From Datnioides undecimradiatus (Eukaryota > Chordata > Actinopteri > Lobotiformes > Datnioididae), in NCBI GenBank assembly GCA_008933995.1, contig WARS01000010.1, positions 9,465,001-9,529,000 of the forward strand: a stretch of 64,000 nt of DNA, given 5' to 3'. Under the pieces are notes generated by a model. It saw nothing but the letters and a program-made list of their open reading frames with translations. It searched no databases and had not been told where the DNA came from. Positions within the stretch are counted from its first letter, which is position 1; each line of letters starts with the position of its first letter. Position numbers and translations under genes: made by a program. This document shows, one piece after another, positions 1-44,281 of the stretch.

Positions 1-879
1 CTGCTGCTGTAACCGCCCCCACCCTTCCATGACGGCTCTCCATAAAATCTGTAATTTGCAGGGATTTGCTCCCATTTAGCCATTAGAGCAGCAGGGGGAG
101 GTCGGCCGTTGATGTTGGGAGGTGAGGCCTGGATTGCAGTTGATGATCAGTGCAGTCCATCCTGAAGGTGTTGGATGTCTGTGTGTACATCGTTTTGGCT
201 AAAAGCGCCAAATGAAATTGTAGAATTGTTGAATGGGGTTGAGGTACTGGATCGAAAAAACGTCTTCACTCATGTGATTGTGCACACATGCCATGTTATT
301 TTGGATATTTTCCAAAACAAAGTTGGAGGCCCACTATTGTCAAAAATTACATACTTCAGCATTAAGATTTTTCATATCGGTAACTAAGGAAACAAACCCA
401 ACCCACGAAAATCATTTCCCCGCCAAAAGTTCAGAGTTGTCCACATGCTGTACTCTATCACAGGCACAAATAGACGGAAGTATGATCAACAAAGTGTTCC
501 TGAATGTTTTATTATATTACTGGATTTTTATATATGATACGTTATCACAAGATAAGATAGAGCGCGTTTTAATTGTTAATGATGGGAAGTTCAACCTGAA
601 GTAACTGATTTGTTTGGCAACTTTGGGGCAAGCAGAAACAAGTTGTTGATAAGGTGAAGAGTTCCCTATTTCCACACTCAGCAGTAATAGAGTAACATCA
701 TTATTCATCAAGCTTCATAGTGAGTTTCAGCCAAACAAAAAGCTGCAACTCCCTGGAAAGTTTGTTACAGCTGAGGGGATCTGTAGATTCAGATGATCAT
801 TTTCCACCCAACCATTTCACATTCTCATTAAATATGTTCTCATAAAAATATAGATTATAGCTGCTTTGAGGCATAGTTT

Positions 880-1260
880 GACCTTTTGAAGAACACACTT
901 GCGTGCGAGGCCTTAGTCAGCAGATGGCTAGCTTACCTTAGCATAAAGACTAGAAAAAAAGTGTAAACAGGAAGTCTGGCACTGTTCAAAGTAGAGGAAT
1001 AAACCTATCAACACCTGGTAAGCAGGCTAATTGACATGTTATATAAAATATCAAGGTCTTACTTGCTTGCTGCTGTGACTTACATTTTGCGTACATGTTT
1101 GTGTACAGATTAAACTAATGAGATGCGTCTTGTTAATAATCACATTTTAAATGTGCTAGTAGTATTTGTATTTAAGGCAGCACCAGGCTAGGTTGTAGCT
1201 TCTAGTCTTCAAGCTAAACTATGCTAATCGCCTCCTGCCCACAGCTCAGTTCTTAAACCA
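880..1260. repeat. Diverged copy of the TTAGCATAAAGACT teleost repeat
   Basis: Contains ttaccttagcataaagacta, an interior of old sequence and, at the far end, ccaggctagg with aaactatgctaatcgcctcctg. The same landmarks, in the same order, occur in the copies at 13.3, 29.2, 41.4 and 52.8 kb. Boundaries are approximate. Confidence 0.45.
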
Positions 1261-1804
1261 GCGAAATAAGAATGTTATCAGTCCTCTTTGAGATAATCTG
1301 TTGAATGTAAAATCCTCAAAATAACTAGTGACCACAGTTGTAATAAATATAAATCCATAAAAATGTAAAGTAGCATAAAGTATTTAAATGGTTAATGAGT
1401 AATTCATAATTTACTCTAGAGTATTGGACTCACTTTGTTTAGATATGAACGTGCTACTGCCTCGCCATGTAAACATTATCTTGCAAGGTAAACTATCCTC
1501 TTGTCAAACACTTAAAGTCCTCCCCTGAACCTTCAGTGCATTTAAGTGACCTTCGCCTAACATTAAAGCTGGAAGCCACACAAATCACATCTGAGCGATT
1601 TGATGTCTTTATTCTTATCAAGTTCTTTCATGCTTGTCAGTGGAAGCTGTGAGCCGAGATATCGCTCATCGACTTGAAGTGTTTGGGGGTCCAGATAGCG
1701 AAATCAATTTGCCCAGTTTCCTTCCAAAATGAGATAATGGTGAGAAGACGATGCCTCATCCTCAGAACTGATTGCTCCTGTTTCACTTTAAGAACATAAA
1801 CATA

Positions 1805-1873
1805 TAGTTTTATTTGTATTTTATTTTATTTGTATTTTAATTTCACGTTTTATTTTATTTTATTTTATTTTAA
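1805..1873. repeat. TTTTA-type pentanucleotide repeat
   Basis: Runs of tattttattttatttgtatt and ttttattttattttatttta. In cnksr2 intron 1. Confidence 0.6.
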
Positions 1874-2930
1874 GGCATTTCAGACTGCAACTTCTTATTC
1901 ATGCAGCTCAGTATACGGCATTTCAGAGCTGAATGCTTCATTTAAACTTCAGATGTCGTGGCTGAGGGAGGGAAGGAAGCAATGGGAGGGTGCAGAAAGC
2001 GACAAATGCTGTTTGCTCGTCGCTGATGAGAGATGGAATTTGTGTGTGCGCGCATGTGTGTGTGTGTCCGTGTGTGTGAGCATGTATTAAATAGTTTGAA
2101 TGCAATTTAGCAGCTGGCTTATGAGTTTTTTTTTCTTTTCCTCTTCCCTTCTCTTCCTCTGCACTCTTCCCATCCTGCTTTTTTTCTCCCATCTTTGTTA
2201 GTGAGGTTATGATAGATGAGTGTATTATAAAGCGGGGACTTGAAGCGGGGGAAATCAATGCTCATTCCTCAGAGGTGTGTGTGTGTGTGTGTGTGTTTGG
2301 AGTGTGTATGTGTTTGCCAGTTGGCTGTTTGTTAAGAGGTTAGAAGCTGGATACATTCATTGTTTTGGGAGCCAGAGGCTGCAGTTGAGCCGCTCTGTCT
2401 TGATCTGCTTTCCTTTGACTCAGCAAACCCGGCCAGGCCAGACGAACACACACAAGCGCGCACACACACACACCCCAACAACACACCCACCAACTTACAT
2501 GCTCACACACTTGTGGGTCTAGAGAGACCGTCCCACTCACAACACAGATGTTACACAATCCAACAGAGAGTAAAGTCTTACCTGGGTGGCTGCCTGATTG
2601 CCCATCCATTACCTCTCCTTTGTTCCAGTCTCTCGACTCTTATTTCATCTTTAGAGGATAATATTGCACAAATTTTCCATGTTGAGTTCAACTTTGGTGT
2701 GATGTGACTCACAAATTTGCCCCGTTGACCAATAGCAAGCTGTCTTGACAGTGCTGACCCCTGAATGAATGGAGAGCCTGAGAGTCCAAAATATTGGATG
2801 CTGTTGTAGCTTCTTAGCTGTGTTGCACAATTTATTTTAATTTAATGTCTATTGGAATATTAGGTGTCCACCAAAGAGCGATGGTTGGATACAGAAGTCA
2901 GTGGCAGGCTACAAACCTGTAATATATGTT

Positions 2931-3080
2931 TGAATAAGCTGTTTGAAGTCATTGTCCCGTTAGCAACTCAGCTAACAACCAGCTAACAAGCTTATGTCTG
3001 TTGAATAAGCTAATAAGCTGTGTGGAGTTATTGTCTTGTTAGCAACTTAGCTAACAACCAACTCAATAGCTTGCTAACTG
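2931..3080. repeat. Imperfect tandem duplication, about 79-nt unit
   Basis: Two copies of an aataagctg...gttagcaact(c/t)agctaacaacca block start at 2933 and 3012. In cnksr2 intron 1. Confidence 0.6.
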
Positions 3081-5002
3081 ACTATCTGACTCTGCGGCTC
3101 TTGGCTAATGCTAGCCTGAACAAGTGAGTTGGCAGTTCACCAGCACTTGCATGTCAACATGTTTCCTGTCACATCTCTTTTGTGTGGAAAAGCGAATGTC
3201 CCACTTTGGTGTCACCGCCGCTTCATCACCTTGTGAAAGGTGCCATCCAGCTGCTGCACCGTGCATTTGAAAATGGACAGAAAAAAAGTTAAGTGTAAGT
3301 GATTTTCAGTGCTTTGCCAACACACTGGCATAGTTCTCTGAAGTGATGTGGAGCGCTTCCCTGTAATTTTGGGTTGAAAAGCTTTCTGGCAACGATACGA
3401 AGTCCATATATTGTTGATCATCTTTATCAGTCCCTTTTAGCACTGCGGGAGAGATGGAAACAGTTTTTCTTTTTTCTTTATTCACCCTCATTTCATGGTG
3501 AAACAGGTCTCAAAGTTGCACATTTAGGTAGTGAACGGACAAGAACAAAATGTTTTCTGCCTTTTATAAAATAAAAAAGAAAAAGACCTTTTTTTTCATC
3601 ATCCCACGACGGATTTGAAACAGTGTTGGACTGAATTCTACAAAACTGCAAACAAGCTTAAATGTCTAAAAAAAACAACACAGCAGCTGCTGTATTATCT
3701 CAGACAATCGGGAATAAGTAAAAATGTGTCTAGCATTTTCCTGTGCAGACTAAAAGACATGTGTCCTCCCTATAGGCTGACTTTGAATAGCAAAACTGCC
3801 GGTGAGAGGTGTGGCAACGAAAGCTGATTAGTACTTCTTAAGTCCAGCTCGATACCTCTAATTTTAAGTAGGGACACCTCTGGTCATCGATCAGGGACTG
3901 AATGTGTTGAAGAGAGTCTTAGCTGTGGAGGGATCATGAGGACTGATGGTGTTGGGATGCCCCCTCCTGTGCTTAGGGCCCATAATTTCTATCTACCTTA
4001 TGTGTATTCCCATAATTGCCATAAAAACATATGTGATAAAAGGCAGTATAGTAGATGCAAGCACCTTCAGTGTTTCTGTGGTCTAGGAGAAATTCCCCCC
4101 ATGGTAGGGAAAGTCCATAAAAGATATTATGAGATGTTTGCTTCATTTCTTCAGTAAACTTGGCTGATGAAGTTTGCGGCAAGTCAAACTAATCAATATG
4201 TTTATATTAGCAACGATTCAAATGATTTGTAATGTAAACGGGGATGTTGCAGTGATAAACCCACTTAGCATATGGAGGATTTAGTGAAGCATCTTTACCA
4301 GCTAACGTCCAGATATCCATTAAGAGTTGGTGGAGACCAAAAGCAGAGCTAAAAGCGAGTCAATATTGGACTTATGTTCATCAGGTGAACAGACCCATGG
4401 CTTCAAATAGATGCACCTGGCTGCTAACAGGTTAGACATGTTAACTTACAATACAGTAACAATATGTTTGTGTTGTGTTCACTGCCCTTTTTGTGCCCAA
4501 AATAGGTTCTTTTTTTCAACCGTTCAGTAATGTAGGAGATAATTTCAGACATGGAGCGTGGTCAAAATGTTATGCGAGTGCTCTGATCACATGCAAAAAC
4601 CATCCCTTATTTAAATTCATTACATTTTCAATGAGCTCTGCCATGATTGAGAGCCAAAGCACCATCACACACAGTTCTGGTTGTTTGTGCAGTGGCGCTG
4701 TCTGCTGACTCTCTGTGCAACCCTGCAAATACTGTAGAAAACAACCAGCATGCCCTCCTTATCAGACTCTAAGCTTTAGTATGACCAAGGTTTTGATGCC
4801 TTTGAGGTCCATAGTGACATAACTTGGTATACTTCACTACACAACAGTTACAACCTGGCCATGTTGTGTTCAAGAGCAGCCAAAACAATCTCGTAGTTTT
4901 ATGATTGCACCTCTTGTTGGAAGAGTGATTTGTAAAATGCTTTTTTTGGAGTCCAGGTTTAATGTAGTGACTCTGGATGATAAAGCATCACGGCAAATAT
5001 AG

Positions 5003-36304
<31,302 letters not shown>

Positions 36305-38991
36305 CGAGTATAACACACACATACACACGCACACATGCTTTAAGTTGCTCTCATCTCCTGATTCTGGAAAGAGTTGAACAAACCGTTTGGATTCATCAGG
36401 GTTGCGATCGGTGATGGACTTTGTCAAGAGAGGAGGGTAGGGGCAACCGCACATCCCAATACGCTTTCAGCAGCTGCAGTGTACAAGTGCAACATGACAG
36501 CTTTCTGAGGAGACGCCTGTGTGGCCCTCATGTCACATCAGTCTACGAGCTGATTGGTTATGCCACTCCAGCTGGCTCGGGGGCGGACGATAAACTGATT
36601 CTTAAGTATTACATGTCAGCTTTTGTGCTCCTAAAATACTCTTCATGGAAAAGGCCATAAAAAGAAGCGACAAAACTTACCTTGGACATCAGTTTGACAT
36701 GGACAGAGATCTCGGAATAGTTCCTTCACGAGCCGCCATTTGACAGCATTTCATCCTGCTTGTTGTGCCATGTTTATACTGACTGCACAGTGTCTCATAG
36801 ACAGTCTAATAGCCACCGAGTGACGCACATTGTATTCTATCAAGCCTTATACTTGATGTCTATGACGATATTTTCTGTACAGTGAATGTTACAGCAGAGA
36901 ACAATTAGCACAGGTCTTTTTTAAACCAATTAGTCTCCATTTCTATCTAGTTTTAGAGACTTTTGTTTGTGCTGGTTTGGTAGAATTATGTTCTGTGCTG
37001 GGCTGGACCTGAAGCATGCACACTCCTGGAATAGGACCTATTTAAAGGAAAAGTCCACCCTAACAACACTTAAACACTGTTTTCAAGCGGCTGGTGAGTC
37101 CATATTGTTCCCTGTCAAGCTGTTACTTCACTTTTACTGTCAATATCACTTTACCTCTGATGACAAGAGTCTCATCTTAGAATATAATAGTTGATACCAC
37201 ACACTTGCCATCAGCTGCCTTTATTAGAGCTCATTAATTAATATCTCAACCTAAATATCTCATTCTGTTTGATGGAAACATAAAACATCTTCAGTCTTCA
37301 CTATTGTTTTTTATGCAGTTATGTCCCCATAACACAGCTCATATTCAAACAAGCCCTCTGGTATCTTCACATCGTTTCTGCTGTTCCTAACTGCAATGCA
37401 GTTAGGTAACGCACCTGAGGCAACTGCTAGCAATATCATATACTGAGTTAATTCATGCACTCACCCCACTCTCTGGATTTGCTGACAGCGACTACTTCTT
37501 CTACTCCAAAATGAAATGCAGTCCAAAGTGACACTGGTTCCTTTGGAGGGGGTCCAGAGGACATTCAGTTCCCATTACAGATGGTGCTTTACTAAGTTAA
37601 ATAGCTGGACTTCCAGGGAGCAATCCAAGGGTGCCGGGAGCAGTGTATCGCTGCACAAGGTGACTATCTGGTGGAGGAATGGCAGCCAAATTTAAACCAA
37701 GGATGGTTTTTACTTGTTATAGACACATTAACGTGACATTTTGATCACACTTTGTTAAGGGGAGATTCACATGTTTTCAACTCTGTTGTATTCGAATACT
37801 GATTTGCACATATACATCAAAACACATCCCTGCTTTCACAATGGCTACAAAGAGATCCATTCTTAAAGTCATTTTTAGTGTCTTCTGGACTAAAGTTAAA
37901 GTTGCTCTGTGTAAAAATATAAAATGCAAAAAATGCAATTCTGTAACTTTAAAAATTCTCATTGGATTTGATTAAACAACAGAAGGCTCCTAACAAACTT
38001 AAGCAGTTCTTCATAACATTTGTATCCTCAAACAGGGTGTGGTTTTCGGTTAAGAAAAAAAGAAAATGCAAAATTTTGTAAAATTGGGAAAATTTTACTC
38101 CTGTATCGGCTGTCGTAAGAATAAATCAAATCAAAATTATTTGACTTTTACAGGCAGTGACAGGCAGACATACAAATAATGAATGGCATCAAATGGAGAG
38201 ACTGGATTCTGTAGTCTTTTTTTTTTCTTTTGATTTTAATGGCGTCTTCACAATAATACCTGAGATTCAGTCCCCATGGGAACTACAAGCATGTGAGTAA
38301 ACAACATTGGTTAAGTTTGTGAAAGATTTCGTTCAAGAAGTACCCTAAAACACAAAATATTCCCTAAAAAAACTATAATGAACCGACAATTAATCGTAAC
38401 ATTTCCCAAATGTCACAGATCAGTTATCTCAACATAACAGTGTGAGTGTATTAGTTTCAAGGGTGGATTTTTCCTCAGAGGCTCTCTGTATCATGCATGC
38501 CACATAGAGAATATGAGGTCATATTTGTATAAGAATTGAAATATGGATCTTATAAAAATATATTAGTTTATTTGTACGCTGCTGGCAAATGACTTAATAC
38601 TCAGAGACACTGCACAAAACTATGAAAGCAATCGTACATACGAATACACACACGCACACACACACACGTCAATAAACAACAAACAATAAACACAGTTTGA
38701 ATGCTATCATAAAGTTTCTATGCTGCTGCCCGTGGTTGGTTGTAGTAGCATGTATTTGTTGTAGATAAACACAATATTCCTTTTCTGTTTTTGTGTTTGA
38801 AATCTCTAGATACAGTAGATCTCTCTTTATAGAGTGCAAACTAAGTGTCTTGGACAATGTTCTCTAATTCTATCAGGTTTTTTGGACAGTCGAGTAAAGA
38901 TTGTTTAATGTTCAATCTATAAATTATGGTTAAATAATATTTACGTGATCATTATACTTGTTCTGTCGGAAGAAGAGGGTGGATCAATAAA
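36305..38991 (+). other. cnksr2: probable cnksr2 3' UTR
   Basis: No reading frame with homology follows the stop. AATAAA hexamers occur at 38120-38125 and 38986-38991. The second is followed by a GT-rich stretch (about 38992-39040), as expected for a cleavage site. The true end is inferred; a shorter form ending near 38.15 kb is possible. CA repeats lie at 36312-36340 and 38647-38668. Confidence 0.45.
38986..38991 (+). terminator. cnksr2: candidate poly(A) signal of cnksr2
   Basis: Canonical AATAAA with downstream gtgtggtc and gtgtacttgtggtttgtttt, a GT/T-rich element at the usual distance. It is about 2.7 kb after the stop codon. Confidence 0.45.
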
Positions 38992-41900
38992 GTGTGGTCA
39001 TTTGGATGAAGGTGTACTTGTGGTTTGTTTTGGTTTCTGTGGACCTTGAGGATAAAGAGGAGGCTGATAGGATGAGGGGAGGGATGATGGGCAACTTTAA
39101 CAGCTGCTGCATCATCTCTGTCAACAAGGGAGACACACACACATACACAGAGAGAGCGAGGGAGCGAAAGAGAGTCCATGACAAACCAACAGAAACTCGG
39201 CTCTGCTCCTCTTTTCAACTGACCAGCCCTAATCCCTTCCCATTTCCCTCAATACCACAATCACAGCTGAGCGAAAACTCAAATAACTCTCCTGCAGGAG
39301 GACTAATCTGACACCAGCAGTTGGTTGCAGTAGGGTGTTCCGTTGCTATAGCAACCACTACTGACACAGTCCTGTCGCAGTTACATTAGGTCTGCTTCCA
39401 TCCACCTTTTTTTATGCACACTGTCAATTCATACAAAAAATAACCCTGAGTGGAAATGCCAGAAGTTTTTGCACTTGGCTGAGGTGGAAAAGTTGGTTCA
39501 GAGAAAGCGAGAAGGTGTAAATAAATGACCTGCATCATCAAAAATCCTAATTTACAGGATCACTGCAGAGACAAAAAATATTTCGTTGGTCTGTGTGGAT
39601 GAGGAGATGATCAGATTCTTCAGATTAACACATGAAACACTGAAATTGAGTTTTGACTGGAGATCCTTCAATTACATCCTGTTATTGTATTCTATTCTTC
39701 TTTATTATTTATTAATAATGACACCTTAGTGGTGATTTGTCTGTTAACCTGTTTATCTTAACGGATGACCTTCTCTCATAATGGTTGTGGATGGAAATAA
39801 CTGAGCTGTATGAATCCCATGAAATAGTCAACATACCATCAGTTGTGGGCTAGCTACTAACAGATGCACTGAATGTATTGGCAGTTGTGCGACCGCTAAA
39901 GTTGACATTATGTTCTATTTCATGCTGTCAACCAGCTAGTATGGCTAGCCTGATAAGCATTACACCGGTCAGAGTAAAGCTGAATGAACTAATCTTAATA
40001 AAGAGAACAGATAGTGCTTCAGTGAGTAACAAGTATACAACAGATGGTCACCGATATGATGAATGATGGATGTAATGATTAAACTGTTAAACTGTAGCCG
40101 CTGTAGAACTGTGACAATAGTGGTTGCTATTAGCAACAGGACAGGGCACAACAGACATAAAGGGCTACTTTGCTCTGATTATTCAGGTTGTTCAAATAGG
40201 AATAAAGTAAGACAATAGACACATTAGAGCTAATAATGTTTACAGTTCAGTTTTATTCGCTGTTAATAGTAAATGGATAAATGCATGATTGTTTTCAGTG
40301 GATCAGAATTCATAATACATACTAATAGATTCATGATAATTACCAATTGGAATGTTTGTAAAATGCTGCAAAAAACATAAATTCAAACAGTGTTTAGACA
40401 ATAATAGGCAACTCAAAAGTTACACACCATATTTTAAGGGGTTCGTGTGTTTAACTTGTTGTTCAACTGTTGCCGCATATGAGACACTCAATTAATTTTA
40501 AATCCAATATTATCCTCAGTAATGCATGTTAAATAAATTAATAACCTAAATAAATAATAGATGTTTGTACAGACAACACAAATATGCATTCAGGATTTAA
40601 TGGTTGTAGATGGAAGCTCAAAGTCCATGAATAATGAACTCCAGGAAGTTACCTAGCTATTACATCCAAACCATGCACATGATTTCCTGTTGATACTTTT
40701 TCTACTCTGCAGCTTTAACCTACTTTGTCCATTTGGTTGTCAGTGCAGATGTAAATGGGTGAAACAGGAAAGCAAGACCTGAAAAAGGTCACTTAATATC
40801 CTTGATTTGCTTCTATTTCTGGATCTATCTTATGGAAAACTTTAATTATTGATTACTAGTCAATAAACAGGAATGTCACATGCATGGGACTTTTATCTAC
40901 AACCTCAATAAAATATTCAGCTAGCTTTTATGTTGTTTTCATTTCAAAGATGTCCTCCTCCACCTTCATCGCCTTATCTCCTGTTCTGACCTCGTCTCTA
41001 TTCCCACTTATGTGTGATAGCCTCCCGTGCAGCCTGGCTGAGCCTCTTCCTGAAAAATCATCTGTGCAGGAATTACCGTCTTCACACTAAATTGCTTTCA
41101 CCTGCTCTCTACTTGTTCTCAAAATCCTCTTTAGCTCTCTCTTTAGATCTAGGACATAACTGCATCTCTTCAAACAATCTGTCTACGATCAGACACTTAA
41201 AAAAACTAAACACAACGCACTAAAATGCCCCTTTAGCCTGTGTAACTTCGTGTCTTGTCCTGATACATTTCTGTTTTCAATGATAACTACTCTAATTTGC
41301 CTTTTTAGATGAGTATATCTCTGCCACTCTGTTGATTAGTTAAAACTCAACTGTATGGATGGTAAGTTTGTGTATAGCTCAAGGTAATGCCATATATGAA
41401 GAACAAAAAATGTGCATGTATCGAAGTGATGAACTACTCCTGTAATAAGAGTAGCTTAGCTTAGCATAAAGACTGGTAACAGCTAGCACCCGTAAAGCTC
41501 ACTAATTAATAAGTGGGGAAAGGTGTTATACAAACAAAAACCAAACTCAAAAAATGGGGAGTTGATAACCACCGACTCGTATAAGCTTCATATTTAACTA
41601 GCATATATTAGCATTGAAAATGCATTTCCCTCCATTTTTTTTTTAATTTTTTTTTTTAGTTTATGTGCTTGAAATATTTTCCTAAAATATACTGAAATAA
41701 TAATCTGTTCTCCTCTGAGGACTAGAAATGCCTAGAAAGGTTGAAAGTAAATCTGTTGAGCTTTGGACAGTGGTGAACATTCTATTTTCATTCAGTTTCA
41801 TTTCTTTTATGAATGAAACCCAACAGTTTTAGTTCCCTAAATTTTGTTTATATGACAACCAAATTAAATATGAGGGTATGAGTCATGATATTGTCCCATG

Positions 41901-42002
41901 ATATTGTAGTTTTTACATTTGTGCTCTGTCCTCAGTATTTTAGCCAGTGCTACACCAAATTGTCTGACTCTCATGTTAAAGTCGTCTTACACAATGTGCT
42001 CT
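38992..42002. other. intergenic region between the convergent genes cnksr2 and klhl34
   Basis: No ORF here resembles a known protein. The lower part should hold the klhl34 3' UTR on the minus strand. Possible minus-strand signals are TTTAAT at 41642-41647, inside a T-run, and TTTATT at 40252-40257. Part of a dispersed teleost repeat lies at about 41420-41700. A CA run and a GA-rich stretch occur at 39133-39172. Confidence 0.5.
41420..41700. repeat. Partial copy of the TTAGCATAAAGACT teleost repeat
   Basis: Contains gtagcttagcttagcataaa, gactggtaacagctagc and aaagctcactaattaataag. Intergenic, about 300 bp from the klhl34 stop codon, so possibly in its 3' UTR. Confidence 0.5.
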
Positions 42003-43811
42003 TTAGTCTGGCATGGGCAGTAGTGTGCACTCAGTCCCAGTGAGAGGTCTGGGGAGCTGGCAGATCTCTGTCCAGCGATCTTTCTTGGTATCATACTCCA
42101 ACACACTCTTCACTATCACCTCCTGTCCGTCGCTCCATCTTCTCCCTCCAAATACTAGCAGATTCCCAGACGACATTGACACCATCCCGTAGTTGAAGGA
42201 GCCAGTGAGAAGTGGTCGAAGACGGGTCCAGTGGTCTGAGTGTGAATCATATCGTTCGATATCGCAGAAAGGTTCGTACATTCCCAATAAGGCGTAGATA
42301 TGGCCATGGGCAGTTGCCAGGTGGTGACTGAACCTGCCTATGGACATGGACGCTCGCTTCTCCCAGACTCTGCTTTTGAGGTCCCAGCATAGGACTTCTC
42401 TGCTGCTCTCTCTGTGGTCCTCCTGGTTATCGCTGTGGTTACTGCCATGGATGCTGCCCTGGTTGCCTGGGAGACCACCTGACACATAGATGCTGTTGTC
42501 AAGCACAGCTGAAGCATGGCCATAAAGGGGGCGAGGCAACGTTGCTCCCCTCCTCCATGCTCCTGTAGTCATGTCATAAAACTCAACAGAAGCTACAGAG
42601 GTGTGTGTGTTGGTGTCTGGCCGTGTGTGTCGACCCCCGATGGCATAAATAACATCCTCCACCACACAACAGGTGAATTGTGCTCTCCTATCCAACATGG
42701 AGTCCACCTTCTCCCAGCTATTGAAGCGTGGATCGTAGCGCCACACCTGGTTGGATGTTTCCATGCTGACAGACCTTTTCCCATCCTCATCCCCTTCTTT
42801 CACTTCTTCTCCTCCAATCACGAAGAGGAAACCTCCCACAGTGCACACACAGTGATTTCTCAGTCGCAGTGGGAGACTGGAACTCAGAGTTGAAAACTTC
42901 CTGCTTCTGGGATCAAACACCAGCATCTGCTGTTCTGGCCAATCAGGATTGGATCCCCCACCCACAAGCAGCACATGATTGGGTGATGCCCTGAGTGTTG
43001 ACAGTCTGCTCTGTCTGATTGGCTGAGCTAAACCCAGCCTGTGGTACTCCAGTGCTCGAGTCAGCTGACTTCTGATAAGAGGTGTGGCCATGGCTCTGTG
43101 GGCGTGGCAGAGATTGTTGAGTTCAGAGGGACTGATTAAGCCGAAGCGCAGGCGACTCAGTAAAAGATTTGATTTAAGCAGTGGGAGGGGCCCATTCTCA
43201 TTCAGCCAATCTAGCGCCAGTTTTATAAGATCCAGCTCCTTGACGCCAGGTATCTCGTCAGCATCAAACACTGCCATCAGTGACTGGATATTCAGCCTGA
43301 GAAGGTCATCCCTGCTGTCCTGTAGCAATGTCGCCATCTCCATAGCAATAGTTTGATTAGCAGCGTCAAGTGCATCTGAGAGGGCGTAATGCTCCGCCAG
43401 GTTGGCATAGCTGCAGCAGTTCTCAGCGTTTAAACCATCTGTAATGAAACGCTCGCATATTGACACAGCCGGCTCCACCTGCAAGTACCTGGCCGCCTCC
43501 AAGACGACAGGCAGTGTAGGCTGTGATAGGCTGAGCCAGCCGGAATACAGGAAGTCCAGAATGGAGTCTAAACCCTCAGGTGTTAGCGCCGGAAGGCTAA
43601 TGGAGCTCGCTAATCTCTCCGCAGTAGTCTCTCCAAACAGAGCCCAAAAATACTCGCTGGAGCTGGCCAAAAGGGCGCGATGACATGGGAAAGATACACC
43701 GCCGGCCTCTAGAACAACATCACACATCTTTCTCTGAGAGCGAAGGCGCTGGAAACCGGAGAGAAGTCCGGTTCTTTGGGAGGAACTGTACAAGAGCATG
43801 TAGCTATCCAT
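42003..43811 (-). CDS. klhl34: klhl34, kelch-like family member 34; single exon
   Basis: BTB-BACK-kelch protein of 602 aa. BTB (about 28-125) has CDVVLEAGGVSFPCHRALLA; BACK (about 128-230) has NAENCCSYANLAEHYALSDA; six kelch blades lie at about 279-595, with motifs such as FLFVIGGE, VIYAIGGR and LLVFGGRRW. Human KLHL34, also intronless in its coding part, shares GLLSGFQRLR-type N-terminal sequence, RYDPRF, GMYEPFCDIERYD-like and DHWTRLRPL. The start chosen is the ATG at 43811 (MDSYMLLYSS), which aligns with the human start; the frame upstream has only a non-ATG codon. Stop TAA at 42003-42005. BTB-kelch proteins often recruit substrates to CUL3, but the usual hydrophobic residue of the phi-x-E contact appears to be Thr here. 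Convergent with cnksr2 and co-oriented with smpx, as in human. Confidence 0.95.
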   Translation of the reverse strand: MDSYMLLYSSSQRTGLLSGFQRLRSQRKMCDVVLEAGGVSFPCHRALLASSSEYFWALFGETTAERLASSISLPALTPEGLDSILDFLYSGWLSLSQPTLPVVLEAARYLQVEPAVSICERFITDGLNAENCCSYANLAEHYALSDALDAANQTIAMEMATLLQDSRDDLLRLNIQSLMAVFDADEIPGVKELDLIKLALDWLNENGPLPLLKSNLLLSRLRFGLISPSELNNLCHAHRAMATPLIRSQLTRALEYHRLGLAQPIRQSRLSTLRASPNHVLLVGGGSNPDWPEQQMLVFDPRSRKFSTLSSSLPLRLRNHCVCTVGGFLFVIGGEEVKEGDEDGKRSVSMETSNQVWRYDPRFNSWEKVDSMLDRRAQFTCCVVEDVIYAIGGRHTRPDTNTHTSVASVEFYDMTTGAWRRGATLPRPLYGHASAVLDNSIYVSGGLPGNQGSIHGSNHSDNQEDHRESSREVLCWDLKSRVWEKRASMSIGRFSHHLATAHGHIYALLGMYEPFCDIERYDSHSDHWTRLRPLLTGSFNYGMVSMSSGNLLVFGGRRWSDGQEVIVKSVLEYDTKKDRWTEICQLPRPLTGTECTLLPMPD

Positions 43812-44232
43812 CCAAAAGATAGTAAGCAAGGAGAGAGGGAAGATAATGAGCGAGAGAACAAAAAATTAAAGAGTCAAAAAGAGAATTAATGGCAGTAAAA
43901 AGATTAATTGGGAAGGTAAGACAAAGCAGGAGACAGACAAGATGTAATAGGAGGAGATGTTAAAAGCAGAAAGCACAGGAAAAGCAGCAATGAGTGTCAA
44001 AAAAGACGTAGCCGACAAGCTGCACAAAAGAAGGTTTGACGAAAAGAGAGTCTGATGTTAGTGGGAGAACAGGATAATGGGCTGCTAAAAGCAAGAAGCT
44101 GGAAAAGAGGGGAAAAGAAAAGAGTGAAGTCTCCTCAGACGAGGTCTCTCCATCTGTGTTTTTGTCCTGCTCTGTCTGCAGCGGAGGGCATGTGACACCA
44201 TGATAGAAAGGTTAACAACTGCCCCCTACATG

Positions 44233-44235
44233 CAC

Positions 44236-44278
<43 letters not shown>
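44233..44278. repeat. (CA)n microsatellite, about 23 units
   Basis: Uninterrupted but for one G at 44240. It lies about 420 bp upstream of the klhl34 start codon. Confidence 0.9.

Positions 44279-44281
<3 letters not shown>

Noticed and set aside
1-900. Search for the first coding exon of cnksr2 (human MALIMEPVSKW...)
   Set aside because: No frame encodes it followed by a donor in the right phase; it must lie upstream.
43812-43829. Longer klhl34 N-terminus beginning at a TTG codon
   Set aside because: Not an ATG; the first ATG at 43811 aligns with the human start.
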